The notes under the pieces: model-generated
What the model was told of the DNA's origin: nothing
What the model saw: the letters and a program-made list of their open reading frames with translations, nothing else
Database searches by the model: none
Shown here: piece after piece, positions 53,553-64,000 of the stretch
Position numbering within the stretch: position 1 is the first letter of the stretch
Layout of the letters: each line of letters opens with the position of its first letter
Assembly (NCBI GenBank): GCA_030248215.1
Contig: JASANG010001630.1
Location: forward strand, 310,001 to 374,000
Source of the DNA: Enoplolaimus lenunculus
Lineage: Eukaryota > Nematoda > Enoplea > Enoplida > Thoracostomopsidae
Direction of reading: 5' to 3'
Length of the DNA: 64,000 bases
Position numbers and translations under genes: made by a program

Positions 53553-56500
53553 ATGAGTACTCATTTACATACCCACTCTCAAACACCAGTCACCGCCAAT
53601 GGTGTCAAGACAGCTGGTAAGAAACTAATTACGAGTCCCGGAAGCGGATATGTAGCAACATCGGATACTCAACAAGAAGTTATGTCGTCACCAACTGAAA
53701 AGAAAAAATTCGGATTCAACATTCTGTATCTCAGAACGGTTGCTGCGTTGCTGCGTTTGGTTGTCATCGTAAGTCGACAAATTGAGCTCAGTGAGATGTA
53801 GCCAGTATTTTGGAAAGAAGGTAGCGACGTTCTGTAAACATTTCGAAGGTCTGGTTTCATGTATTACTAACAAAAAATTTTCTAGCTTAGGCTTAGGCTT
53901 ACGCTTAGGCTTAGACTTAGGCTTAGCTACAGACCATGGGACAGAAATTACGCAAGCGGAAGGACAACTATAACTCTCCCTATGGCCAGGCTCATAGCTA
54001 AGGCGAAGTAATTATGCAAGGTTCAGGTTATAACTGGTGTAGGCCGGAACATGTTTTGGTCATGTTGATTTGACGTCAACACAGATTTTAGTGATTTAAA
54101 TAGCTGGTATGCCGGCAAAATGTGAGTGTCACATGATATTGGCTTACAAACCATTGATCTCAAATGATCATCGTATAAAAATAGCCACATGTTAAACGAT
54201 TCCGCGAAACATTTATGCAAGATATTATATTTTAAAATTCTACGAGATATCACATATTATGGAGGACAATTAAATTTGTGGGTACTAATAAAATGGAACA
54301 CGAAGTTGCAAATGATTTCGAACACTGAATTATCTACATTTTCGTTCAGACGAAAACTTTTTCTAATTATATTTCTAAACAGAAAAATTTAAAATTCTAG
54401 TATTATATGATATAACAGGACAATTTGGTTATGTCACCTCAAGTATGTAGGCACATGGAAACATACCGAGATACTGCCAGACCATAAACCATCCACCAAA
54501 ACATCTGCAAAGAATAAATAGAAACAATGGACTGACTCCAAGGTAATTCGGGAGGTGTAGGGGTATGGGGGGACACTGCAATGCAGCAGCCATAGACCTC
54601 ATACTGTTCTCAAAATGTGGATGACTCAGATCCAAAAAGTGTGCTTGTCTTGGAGATGAGAGTGCCACACATTTGAGAATATGAGAGCAAAATTTTGTAT
54701 TAAATTAATCGAAATTGATTGTTTCAGATATTCGCCATAATAGTGCTCATCTGTGCTGGATGCGTGAGATACTCTAAGTCAGTGCACAGTCATCGTTTTA
54801 TCAATTTCACCGCTGGTTTTGATTTGGTGTTTATGATTCTGCTCAGTATGGCGTATTGTGTTTGCCTTCCGTTTCTTGTCATTGGAGTTCATTCAGTGAT
54901 CGTTTGTGTTCTGGTTGGTCATTTGGAAAACTTCTAATGAGCAACTGAAAAAAAATTTTTCGACATTGTTAACTATAGAGGCCGACGCTGAGAAGCTTAG
55001 CCTAGGCGAATAGGATCAGGGTTTAGCGTAGGCTTTGATTGGCAGGTTTCTATGTTAATTATTATGGGCCGAAATTATTATTTCAACCGTTTTAGCCGGT
55101 ATACTCAGTTCTAGTTACCGTATACGCGCTTGCTTGGCATACTGCTTAGTTCTGGAATATAATACGCCGTGGTCACAGCGTAAATTTCTACACAGAGAAT
55201 TATGCTACGAATATTTATTAACCATTTCTCGCATGAATATTTTCAATTTCATATGGGATGTAATTTCAAGGTTAGAGTCGATCCGCAGTCTTATGGGTAC
55301 AAGGAGTTTACGATGACCACTGAGCTTTAGGAGCTTAACGCGCGAGCCCGAAGGGGCTCTCACGTTTTGTGGCGATTTTGCACTGCGCATATATATGTAT
55401 GTTAGAATTGTTAAGCACGGCTATGAGTGTTTCTATAACAGAAAGGGTTAAGATTAAGTGTACCAACTTAATTGATAGACGTAGAAAGTCCTGTTAATTG
55501 TTTGGAACATGTAAAGGTGTAACTAAAACAGAAGCTTTTATGGCAATCGTTTCAGCTGGTACAATACTCCGTTCTAATATATGCCACAACGCAATTTGCT
55601 GCACCAAGTATTTTTCTGACGCAAATACTAAACTTATACCACCTAAAATGTTCAAATAATAATTTCTGTTAGTTTGGAAGCTTGTAAAATTTTTCAACCA
55701 GTAGAAAACCTTTGATGATTTCATGTTTCAATCAAACGTAAGCTCATACTCTTCTTAAGTACAAAAAGAAATTTTGTTAATCGTTAAGCTTTGTTAATAA
55801 GCAAACATGTTATATTTCAACGTTATTTTTCAGCTGATGTTCTACAATCTTGTATGGGCGTTTTTTTATTTCGTTTCGTTCGCACTTTCGATTGATGGAG
55901 CCGTATGGAATCAATCAAGACACACCAAGTCCTCCAATAGTTATGGAGCTTGTGCGGTTAGCGTCTTATTTTTTAACTTTTGAATCGGTTAGAAAATGGG
56001 GGTCAATGTATTGAACAGGGTCGCAACAGTAGCAGAAACATATGCCTCAGCCTAAGCCTAAGCGTAGGATTGAGCTAATATCTAAGCCTATCTTAAGACT
56101 AAGCGTAAGCCGAAGTATAAGCCTAATCCTAAGCAAAAAATATCTCTAAATTTTAAGCTTATTCCATGGCAGTCCCGCGGAAAAACGTTCCTTCTTTGAT
56201 CTTTACAGTAGGCCAAATACGTTGCATATTACCGGATATACTTCTCATAGCTGTATTCAACAGTGCCGATGGTCTTAAAGGTTGAAAAACCGCTTCAGTT
56301 TTGTGCGGCATTGACAAACCTGCCAATGTAAGGAACAAGGGCGGAACAGTATTATAAGCTTATTGCTAAACCTAAGCCTAAGCCTATCCCTAAGCGTAAT
56401 AATGAGTTTATTCCTAAGCCTAAGCCTAAGCCGAAGCCAAGCAAAAAAGTAGTCTAAAGCTTGAGCTTATTTTATTCTAGTCCCATTGAAAAACGTTCCG

Positions 56501-57182
56501 CCCCTGATCTTTACATGGGCCGACAAAGCTGACGTAACAACAATGACTTCAACGCTCTTCCTTGCGCTGAAAACTAAATAGTTTGGTTCCAACTGACAAC
56601 TGCAGTCTGGTTGTATCGCATGCGCTGCCCTGATAATTCCAAAACCCATGAGACGCGTAGTCAGTGCAACAGAGTTCCTATAACATTTACGGCCCATGCA
56701 AAAATCAAGGGCGGAACGTTAGTCCGTAGGAACTGGAATAGAGTAAGCTTATAATTTAGACTAATTTTCTGTTTAGGTTAGCTTAAAGCTGAGTGTATAA
56801 ATTCATTCTTTCGCTTAGTTTTACACGTGCGTAGCTTAGGAATATTCTTATACAACTGTTCCGCCTCTGTTCTGTACGTTGGCTTTACACGCAAAGTTAA
56901 CACTTTGCAGTGGAAGGGGTTGATTTTTGTAAAGAGTGGAAGCGCTCTGGTTGTTATCGGACTACGAGTCCTTAAATGCACATATTTCTATGTTTAGTAG
57001 CGTGGTTACAATAAAATTAACATTTTTAGTTTTTCTGCATCGTAACGGCAATTCTGCATGGCATTTTAATGGTTTTCGCCATGAAAGCGTTTTTGCACGT
57101 CAAACGCGAATATGAAGGCGCTCGGCCGTCATTGGACCGTCCATCTGCGAACATTGGTGCAACGACAGTTACTATTGGATGA
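53553..57182 (+). CDS. Four-helix membrane protein, MARVEL type, 4 exons
   Basis: Exons 53553-53768, 54728-54913, 55834-55956 and 57030-57182, all phase-0 junctions, 225 residues, stop TGA at 57180-57182. A polar N-terminus (THLHTHSQTPVTANGVKTAG) precedes four hydrophobic spans: about 58-85 (LVVIIFAIIVLICAGCV), 100-126 (FDLVFMILLSMAYCVCLPFL), 135-153 (LMFYNLVWAFFYFVSFALS) and 173-193 (FFCIVTAILHGILMVFAM), then a short cytosolic tail. Spacing, short loops and the NLVWAFFYF helix fit the MARVEL family, known for vesicle and junction membrane sorting. The exact orthologue is not recognised. The start follows a strong acceptor (TTAATTTTAG at 53531), so an upstream exon or a spliced leader is possible. 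Exon 2's donor (GTTGGT) is weak. Alternative: another four-span family. Confidence 0.5.
53885..53932. repeat. Interstitial (TTAGGC)n array
   Basis: About seven CTTAGG units with three single-base variants (TTACGC, TTAGAC), in the first intron of the MARVEL-type gene. No inverted ends were found close by. Confidence 0.5.
55226..55395. repeat. Dispersed repeat, copy in MARVEL-type gene intron 2
   Basis: TTTCTCGCATGAATATTTTC at the left and GTGGCGATTTTGCACTGCGC at the right. A diverged direct copy lies at 57483-57640 and an inverted part copy at 61925-62010 (TTGCGCAGTGCAAAATCTCC). Confidence 0.5.
55998..56214. mobile_element. Telomere-core MITE (family T), first of three in one intron
   Basis: Left GGTCAATGTATTGAACAGGG, right ACGTTCCTTCTTTGATCTTT ACAGTAGGCC. 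The core contains CCTAAGCCTAAGCG and further diverged units. Located in the last intron of the MARVEL-type gene. Confidence 0.5.
56320..56522. mobile_element. Telomere-core MITE (family T), second of three
   Basis: Left GCCAATGTAAGGAACAAGGG, right GTTCCGCCCCTGATCTTTAC ATGGGCC. Two CCTAAG arrays at 56368-56392 and 56413-56445 separated by GTAATAATGAG. Confidence 0.5.
56691..56884. mobile_element. Telomere-core MITE (family T), third of three, inverted
   Basis: Left GGCCCATGCAAAAATCAAGG GCGGAAC, right GTTCCGCCTCTGTTCTGTAC GTTGGC. Opposite orientation to the two preceding copies; the telomere-like core is mostly eroded (GTTTAGGTTAGCTTAAAGC). Confidence 0.5.
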
Positions 57183-57482
57183 AAAAAATGTCAATTTTGT
57201 TTAAATATAATGGTTGAGTTCAAATATGCCACACCGTGTTCATATTCGTCACATTCATTGTACAACAAACATTTACTGTATAATTATTGCAACTCAGTGT
57301 CAGAATATTTTAAATATTATTACCATAAGTATTTTCTTGTATCAAAATTTGATATATTGAATCGGCAAGTGTATCCTGAGCACGAGCTCTTAGAGAGTTG
57401 CCGAGTTACAAATAATCTGCTAAACTCATCATTTTGTTTGTTCAGTTCAAAACCATTTTCGCGTTTATATGAATGAACACTT

Positions 57483-57640
57483 TCTCGCATGAATATTTTT
57501 CATTTCATCTGAGATCTAAATTTCAAGCTGGAATTAAAATCCTGGGCACTTAGGCGGGAGGCCATCACTCAGCTGTCAGAACATGACGCTCGAGTGCAAA
57601 TGAGCTATTTCGTGTTGTGGATGCACTGTGCTGAACATGC
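57483..57640. repeat. Dispersed repeat, copy downstream of MARVEL-type gene
   Basis: TTTCTCGCATGAATATTTTT at the left and GTGTTGTGGATGCACTGTGC at the right; counterpart of 55226-55395. Confidence 0.5.
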
Positions 57641-57644
57641 GAGT

Positions 57645-58900
57645 AGTAATTGTTACCGCGCATTATGTACTACATGTTTCAAGTACACAGTTTGCTAGAG
57701 TTGCTTTTTGTACACTTCATCTGCGAAGAGATTCACTATTTTGAAATTCCGATAGCACTGTATTATTATAAGCCTAAGAACTAAAGGTCTCCAAGATTTT
57801 GTATTATTCATAAAACGGTTCCAACAGAATCAATTCAATGTAGAAGTAAATGTCTACTGTTCGCATGGTTCGGAAACTTGGTAAAACATATATATGTCAT
57901 AACCACCGCAACAATTTAGCCATATTGTCAATATGATTTAGCTGTAGCGCTAATTTTCACGGTGGCGAGCAATCGCAGCATTGGTTCCTTATTTAAAAAT
58001 AATCATCAACTCAATATCTACGGTGTGACGTGATTGGCCCATTTTTGCGAACAACAGAACGGTATATCAGGCAGCGAATGGTCAATAGCTTCGTAGCGCA
58101 TTTTATTGACGTCAGGGTTATTTAGTGATTTTGGGATGACGCGAGTTATTACTCGCTGCTAAGGACAGCTGTGATTTGCCATCAGATAATCCAATCAGGT
58201 GTAGTTGTTACAAGGGCTAGCCACTGCTGCTATTGGTGCGGCGGCTATCCATATTATCTATGTGGCTAAAATAGCGTGGTGGCTAACATATATACATCGT
58301 ACATTAGAGTGATTGGTGCAAATTTTAAAAGTACGAAGTAATATTTGGAAGAACGTGTTACTCAAGGGTTCATAAAATATTATCACGTTGTAGAATAGAT
58401 AATTAGCTGATCAGGGGCCGCGAATACTCTAACAGGGACCTTTCAGAGGCCGTTTGGTCGCCTATTTTTAAAAGGTAAACTTTGGAATGCTGCAGGTGGT
58501 ATGACTCTATTGAATGCAATTTCAGGATATTTCAAGCTAATTGCATATTTTTTGATTGTCAACTTGTATTCGGTTCTACGTAGTTTGTTTTAGTAGTTGT
58601 TGAATAGTGATGGGATCCATTCATGCTGACCAATATCTGCACAACCGGAACAAATGAGACGTATGTCCCAACTGTAAGCGTTAATTAACGTATAAAAACA
58701 AGCCTAGGTATCAGCGAGCCGCTGTGTCCAATCTCCCATTTTCCAACGCGTATTGCAGCAACTATCAAGATAACCAGCTGTCTTAATAAAGGTCCATGCT
58801 AGCAAGTTTAGCATGAATGAGTCTTTAGTTTTTGCTTTGCAAAATATATTGCTATATTACAAATTATAATATATAAAACATATATCATCAATTTTGCGCT
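57645..58900. other. Gene-free stretch
   Basis: Several CCAAT/ATTGG pentamers between 58030 and 58320 (for example TGATTGGCCC, AATCCAATCAGG, TGCTATTGGTGC) without a TATA box or a following coding region. Nothing else supported. Confidence 0.5.
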
Positions 58901-58903
58901 CTT

Positions 58904-59284
58904 ATGTTCTTTATAAAGTGTGAACCTGTGAATCTATTATATCGTGATTATACAACATGCCCGCTACCAGGCATTGTTAATAGAATATCAGGTAGATTTG
59001 TAGAGAGGGTACCAATATTGTCCTACCATAGCGATTCTTTAATTTGTCGTCTGGGGGATGAAGATTTTTATATGAGGTCGCCTCCTTCTTGCCCGTAGTT
59101 ACAGCCGCAGATCAGCGTGGCGCAGTTGTTTGAGTCACAATATACCAAAACGGAAGGTATATCAAAGGATATTGAATATTTTATTTGTTTACGTTCAGCA
59201 GGAACTGTAGAAAATGAAATAATAAAAAAACTGAAATATCGTAGTTGTCATCTCGTGTTTACGAAAAATAAAACGCCATTTTAA
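58904..59284 (+). pseudogene. Decayed coding relic of unknown origin
   Basis: One reading frame of about 127 codons stays protein-like in composition (YRDYTTCPLPGIVNRISGRF; QISVAQLFESQYTKTEG; DIEYFICLRSAGTVENEIIK) but is broken. No family recognised; it may come from a mobile element or a lost gene. No splice sites convincingly frame it. Confidence 0.5.
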
Positions 59285-59289
59285 ACGCT

Positions 59290-61110
59290 TTTCGCCATTC
59301 CAACATTTTTCATAACGCTGTTTTGGTTCTAGATAAATTGCAGAAATACATAACTAGCGTCGCTAAACACATCGCTGTTAATAGTATACGGTGTTTTAGC
59401 GTTTGTCGAAACATTATTTTTGTCAACAGTATACAGATTTTTTCAAAATGCAAAATGCGTTTTACATTTTGCACAAGAAACTTTAAAAATAGCATAATTT
59501 TCGTTTTTTGTACATATTTTTTACATATTTATCGGCAAGGAACACATTAAACACGTGCCATGTCAAGTTGCATAAAAATATGAACAGGTTAAACTGTATT
59601 CTCAAGTCTGTGTTAATAGAACTTGGTTTGCAATAGCTCAAAATCTGAAATACCAAATAAAATGTAAAAAAAATGCGAACTTTTGAAGCTCATTTAATAA
59701 TTCTAAATTTAAAACCACTCGTCATATCGTTACAACTGGTGATAAATGCTGCACATATTTGTAAGTTCGCAGCTTTGGGGTTAATTTCCAACTATTTTCA
59801 TAATTCAAGGGAATAATTTGGAATAATTAAATGCTGAAATTTTTAGCTTGACGGTAAATATAATGCTATTTCACCGTCAACTCACCAAATTACAAACACT
59901 TGCAGAAATATATCGTTAACCAAACCAACTTTGATTATTTAACTTAGTGGATTTGATATTTTATAACTTTTATGTGAAATTCTTTTCGAGTACTTTAGGT
60001 GTAGATTCAAAGTAAGGATTGCACAGTGCAAATACCATAAAGTGAGAATAGCAAAGTTGCATCAAATGACTAAACATATATGCTAGTGATTTAACCATTG
60101 CGCAACCAGAATTATACATCATTTAGTTCTGAAGCGTATATATAATGAGAGAAATAGAACATATATAACAGAGTTTAGAATAACCTCTTGCATCCGCGGT
60201 CGAAAAGATTTTCCTGTGCATGAAATGAAGTCTTCCCGAACTGAACATTTGGCTGCGCCCTTTTGATTCTGTAGCGTTGTTAGAATTTTTTTAAAGATTT
60301 GCATTGAAAAATACTGACAGTATATAATATATGCGGTTTCAAACTGTGTATATACAACCAAACAATTTTTGTAAGTTAATCATGAATGCCAGATATAGTG
60401 CATTGGTACGTTTTCCGCCAACGCTTAGACTTAGACTTGTGCTTACGAAGAGGTTTATATACATTATGCCTAAACCTTAATAATGTTAAATGTAGCAAAA
60501 AAATGTTCAAGAACATGTATAGTTCTGCTGTACACTTTACAATAACTTTCTCAATGACACTAGAACTTAAATTTCAAAAACGAACCGTCCAAATATTTCT
60601 CAAATTTCAACAATAAAAAATCTGATATTTAAAAGGAGAAAAATCGACCAGTGCGAAAAAGCTTAAAATATTACAAAAGAAAGTTTTCACCGTTTGCAAA
60701 TTTTCCTCGTTAAAGACAGAAATTGAAAATTTCTTTTCAAATTTTAAAGACAGCAATTGTAAATTTTATCATTTAAGACAGTAATCGAAATTTTTTCATT
60801 ACACCTAAACGTAAATCTGAACTCAAGCTTAAATCTAGACCTAAGCTTAAGACCAATCCTATAGACGTAGGTTATCTAAAATCTGAAACTTTCGAAAATA
60901 TTCGGGCAGGAAATATACAAGAGCTGTTTATGTGCAAAGCTGACTCTTTTTTGTCGCTTTATGTGTGTATAAATCGAAAAAATGCAATTCTACACATGTG
61001 TTTCCAGCAATTTCTTTCCTTGCTGTCAATCACCGCAAAAACAGGTTTGCAAATGTGCCTATAAAGATGCCTGTTTTTGAGCTATAAAAAGCATAAACAT
61101 ATGACATAAA
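59290..61110. other. Gene-free stretch
   Basis: Telomere-like remnants at 60420-60480 and 60800-60870 (CTTAGACTTAGACTTG; CCTAAGCTTAAG). No gene seen. Confidence 0.5.
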
Positions 61111-61589
61111 AGCGAGCCCGTAGCCTGAGAAAAGCCAGGACGGCTCAACTCACCTGGAAAAATTTTGTCCTCCCTAGAAAGTTTTCAAACTTGCTTGTAG
61201 GTCATCGAAAACCCTTCTGCTCAGGTATAACCTCGTTCTTACGCCTAGGCTTTCTCTCAAACTGAGACTTTGGTATACGCTTGTTCTACTACGGCCCTAT
61301 TCTCTACATTGGTCGAATATGCTATGAGCTACTAAAATACAAACACTATACACACACAATATACGTAGGGCGGAAATCAATACATAATTGCAGATCGAGA
61401 AAAGATCGAGAAAGGTTTATGTGGTGAAAATGACATCAATAAACAACTACATTAAAAGCGAATCGCACCAAAAATTCCTGGTAAACAACATTTTCGGAAA
61501 AAACTGGGTATTTTCCTTTAAAAAGACTGTCCGATCAAAGGTTTGTAACAAAACCGATTGCCTTTCATTGTTTTTGTTGATTTGGTAAC

Positions 61590-61773
61590 GGCGCATATTC
61601 TCAAATGTGTATACTAACTATCATAATAGCTTTTCAAACTCACTGACTATTGCGGTTGATAGATTTAAAATTCGTACTCAAGCAGAGCAAATCATATGCG
61701 AAAACTGCGCCCAAAAGTTACAAGACCTATCACCAACTGTTGATAGCTACTACGAACATTTGAGAATACGGGC
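61590..61773. mobile_element. ATTCTCAAATG MITE (family D)
   Basis: Left GCGCATATTCTCAAATGTGT, right CGAACATTTGAGAATACGGG, with internal AACTATCAT and GTTGATAGC pairing. Second copy of the element at 35556. A lone end (CACATTTGAGAATATG) also occurs at 54668-54684. Confidence 0.5.
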
Positions 61774-62096
61774 CAAGATGATAATGTTGAATGTTTATCG
61801 ATTTTTGCTCGCTTCATGCTTGCCTTCGTACTACAATAGAAATGTTACTAGTGCCATTGAAACGGATTATGGAACTACAAGTTAAAATCTACTTAAGTAC
61901 CTTAACGCATAGACTTTATCAGTGCGACAAGCGCGTGCTCGCACAAACTAACAGGTATCGTCTGTTGCGCAGTGCAAAATCTCCACAGGACGAGAGAGCC
62001 TTTTTCTTATCTTCGAACACGAGACAGGTGTAGTCAAATGGTATTCCTGAACACCTCCCATTCGAGAGTTCACTGTTCAAATGGCGGTTCAAATTA

Positions 62097-62300
62097 TACA
62101 CTGCAAAAAATGGTGAGTCAAATTGACTCTCTGCGAAACAGGCTTTTCCTGACTACACAAAGTGAATCAAAATTCGACTCCGCCAGAGTCAAACTGAGTC
62201 GAATTTGACTCAGGCGGAGTTGAATTTTGACTCAGTTTGTGTAGTCAGGAAAAGCCTATTTCAGAGAGAGTCAATTTTACTCACCATTTTTTGCAGTGTA
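62097..62300. mobile_element. Near-perfect 204-bp hairpin element
   Basis: Left TACACTGCAAAAAATGGTGA GTCAAATTGACTCTCTG; right AGAGAGTCAATTTTACTCAC CATTTTTTGCAGTGTA. The arms pair almost throughout, meeting near 62200, with many internal GAGTCAAA(A)TTGACTC motifs. The little mismatch suggests recent insertion or ongoing correction between arms. Confidence 0.5.
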
Positions 62301-62500
62301 GGATCAAATCAGATCTGAGAAGAAATAGAAAATATTCATTCGGCTAAGACTTAAATAAAGCATAAATATATTTGGCGTACTGGTACGATAAAGATACAAA
62401 AGACAGCCACAAATATTCAATGGTTTCCCAAACCTTAGCTTAAGCTGTTTTTTGCGATTCGCTGTATGCTATTTTCTGTTCTTGTGCTATCAGCTTTAAA

Positions 62501-62740
62501 TCAGCAATTGAACAGCGTCTCTTTATTATTTTTGACAGGCAAAGTCAAGCGATATTTAGCAAACCATAACTCGTCGAGGTGTTCAAGCGTATTTCTCGGC
62601 ATTAATTGTTGAAAATAATCGTTTTCCCAGTCAATAAGACGTTTTTGTTTATCCATATGTACAACTGTACTCAATAATTTAAATTCGAAGCAATGTACCG
62701 GAAAATTAAGCGCAATTATACTTTTTATTTGCACCGACAA
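62501..62740 (-). CDS. Unidentified minus-strand frame, possibly an exon or relic
   Basis: 79 codons with a credible protein look: FPVHCFEFKLLSTVVHMDKQ, KRLIDWENDYFQQLMPRNTL, EHLDELWFAKYRLTLPVKNN. No homology recognised and no clear partner exon on either side. It may be an exon of a gene beyond the right edge, a relic, or chance. Confidence 0.5.
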   Translation of the reverse strand: MSVQIKSIIALNFPVHCFEFKLLSTVVHMDKQKRLIDWENDYFQQLMPRNTLEHLDELWFAKYRLTLPVKNNKETLFNC

Positions 62741-62769
62741 TTAAGTTTGCTATTTTCTTTAACATTATA

Positions 62770-63320
62770 GCTCTCAGTGGCTTTTAGATAGTTTTATTTT
62801 TCAAAAATGCTAAAATAAACCAGTTTGCTGCTTTGAAAATTGCGCACTGGGTGTCCGCTTTTTCAATAACGTAGCCTCAGACCCGTAGCCAGCGCCAGCA
62901 TGTATGAGGTTCCAAAATATTTTAGCATAGGCATTTTCACAACATACGGCTGTGTTATAAAAGTTTTTCCGGAGAACAAAATTTTTCTAAGTAAAAGTTA
63001 GAGTCCCTCAGATCTTCTCTGTGGCTATGGCCCTGCTATTTTGTTTAATATGTTTACTCACTGGCTTGTAGATGGTTTCATTTTTCAAAAAAGCTGAAAT
63101 ATTAAACAAGCTTTCTGTTTTTGAAATTGTTCATTGTGTGTGTAATTTTTCGATATAGCCTCACACGCCCGTAGACAACTCAACATATATGGGGTACCAA
63201 AACATTTTAGGAAAAGTATTTCAACAACGTACAGGCGGAGCGAAAAGTTTCATGGGAGCGCAAAATGTTTTCTAGAGAATGCTGAGCCTTCTGTCCCTCG
63301 TTTGGTGGGTGATCGCCCGC
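62770..63320. repeat. Imperfect tandem duplication, ~285-bp units
   Basis: Unit 1 from 62770 (GTGGCTTTTAGATAGTTTTA ... ACCCGTAGCCAGCGCC ... CAAAATATTTTAGCATAGGC) and unit 2 from 63058 (CTGGCTTGTAGATGGTTTCA ... GCCCGTAGACAACTC ... CAAAACATTTTAGGAAAAG). The GCCCGTAG core also appears at 30410 and 61120. Confidence 0.5.
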
Positions 63321-63371
63321 GTAGCTCTGCCAATGGTACACCTAAAAATTTACCTGTTTCAATATTTTTGT

Positions 63372-63574
63372 GGGCCCATGTATAGAACAGGGCCGGAACA
63401 GTAGTATTAGCATATTCGTTAGCCTAAGTCTAAGCCTAAGCCTAAGCGTATGGATGAGCCTATTCCTAAGCCTAAGCCTAAGCCTAAGCCTAAGCCTACA
63501 CAAAAAATAGTCTTAAACTGACTGTATTATAGCCCCTATGGAAAACGATCCGGCCCTGTTCTATGCACATGGGC
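63372..63574. mobile_element. Telomere-core MITE (family T), best preserved copy
   Basis: Termini GCCCATGTATAGAACAGGGC and (reverse) GCCCATGTGCATAGAACAGG pair almost exactly. The core has about four CCTAAG units, a spacer GTATGGATGAGCCTATT, then about six perfect CCTAAG units (63469-63505). The reverse complement is the TTAGGC nematode telomere motif. Confidence 0.5.
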
Positions 63575-64000
63575 GTTTTTGTGTCTGTGGTAAAACACAA
63601 ACAAAATAGCGCGGATCTATAACACATATTGAGATCAATTTATTCTTTTGTTGAAATCGATAAAACTATTTAGCCGACGTTTGCAATCATTATGGAATAT
63701 TTAACTGATTGTTTTGCTATTCGATGAACGGAAAACGCTGGAAGCTTCCGCACTTTTTATACTGCAGACCGCAAAGTTTGTTTACGCTGCAACTCGTTGG
63801 AAACCATCGTCAATAAACACATTACCATTTACGAATCTCATTTTGAAACAGAATTGAAGTATAAAATGTTGCTGCAAAAACATTTTTTGTTGGTTGCACA
63901 AAATATTTTCATTATAAAGTATAATTGTCGTCGTCGTCAAAGTAATTTTTGAAAGCTTTTTTTCTGAAGGCTGTATAGTTTTTGGTCGTTTTAAGACAGT

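Noticed and set aside
61607-62208. Three overlapping open frames of 60-92 codons
   Set aside because: They run across the family D element, a dispersed repeat copy and the 204-bp hairpin, so they are not genes.

Overview
The window looks like nematode nuclear DNA. Introns mostly end in TTTTCAG or TTTTAG, degenerate (TTAGGC)n (the nematode telomere motif) is scattered throughout, and the main protein reads, from memory, as an exon-by-exon match to the C-terminal part of Caenorhabditis TTN-1, the nematode titin. No database search was possible. The many short exons, long introns and heavy load of small inverted-repeat elements suggest a nematode distant from Caenorhabditis.

Region 1-40447 (+ strand) is the 3' part of a titin-like giant muscle gene. 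I could join 47 exons in a single frame, giving 2,486 residues: the last 53 residues of a protein kinase domain, a kinase regulatory tail, eight I-set Ig domains, a Pro/Lys linker, one fibronectin type III domain, six Ig domains, a long charged linker holding two incomplete Ig halves, five more Ig domains and a 17-residue tail ending at TGA 40445-40447. The order kinase, tail, Ig x8, Fn3, Ig is that of TTN-1. The gene enters from beyond the left edge, so the bulk of the protein is not here.

The introns carry most of the other structure: short inverted-repeat elements (MITEs) of at least six families, three families with telomere-like cores, several minisatellites, two trinucleotide microsatellites and one 7.25-kb intron (17429-24678). 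That intron holds a ~179-bp satellite of about seven units and, on the minus strand, a promoter-like cluster of a TATA box and five CCAAT boxes.

Region 40448-53552 has no gene I can support. It holds further foldback elements, telomere-core elements, a G+C-rich dispersed repeat and one unidentified possible exon at 52087-52212. A double poly(A) signal lies near 46665.

Region 53553-57182 (+) is a four-exon gene for a 225-residue four-helix membrane protein of MARVEL type. Its last intron carries three telomere-core elements in a row.

Region 57183-64000 is intergenic or intronic for something outside the window. It contains two unrecognised decayed or partial reading frames, a near-perfect 204-bp hairpin element, a ~285-bp tandem duplication and another telomere-core element.
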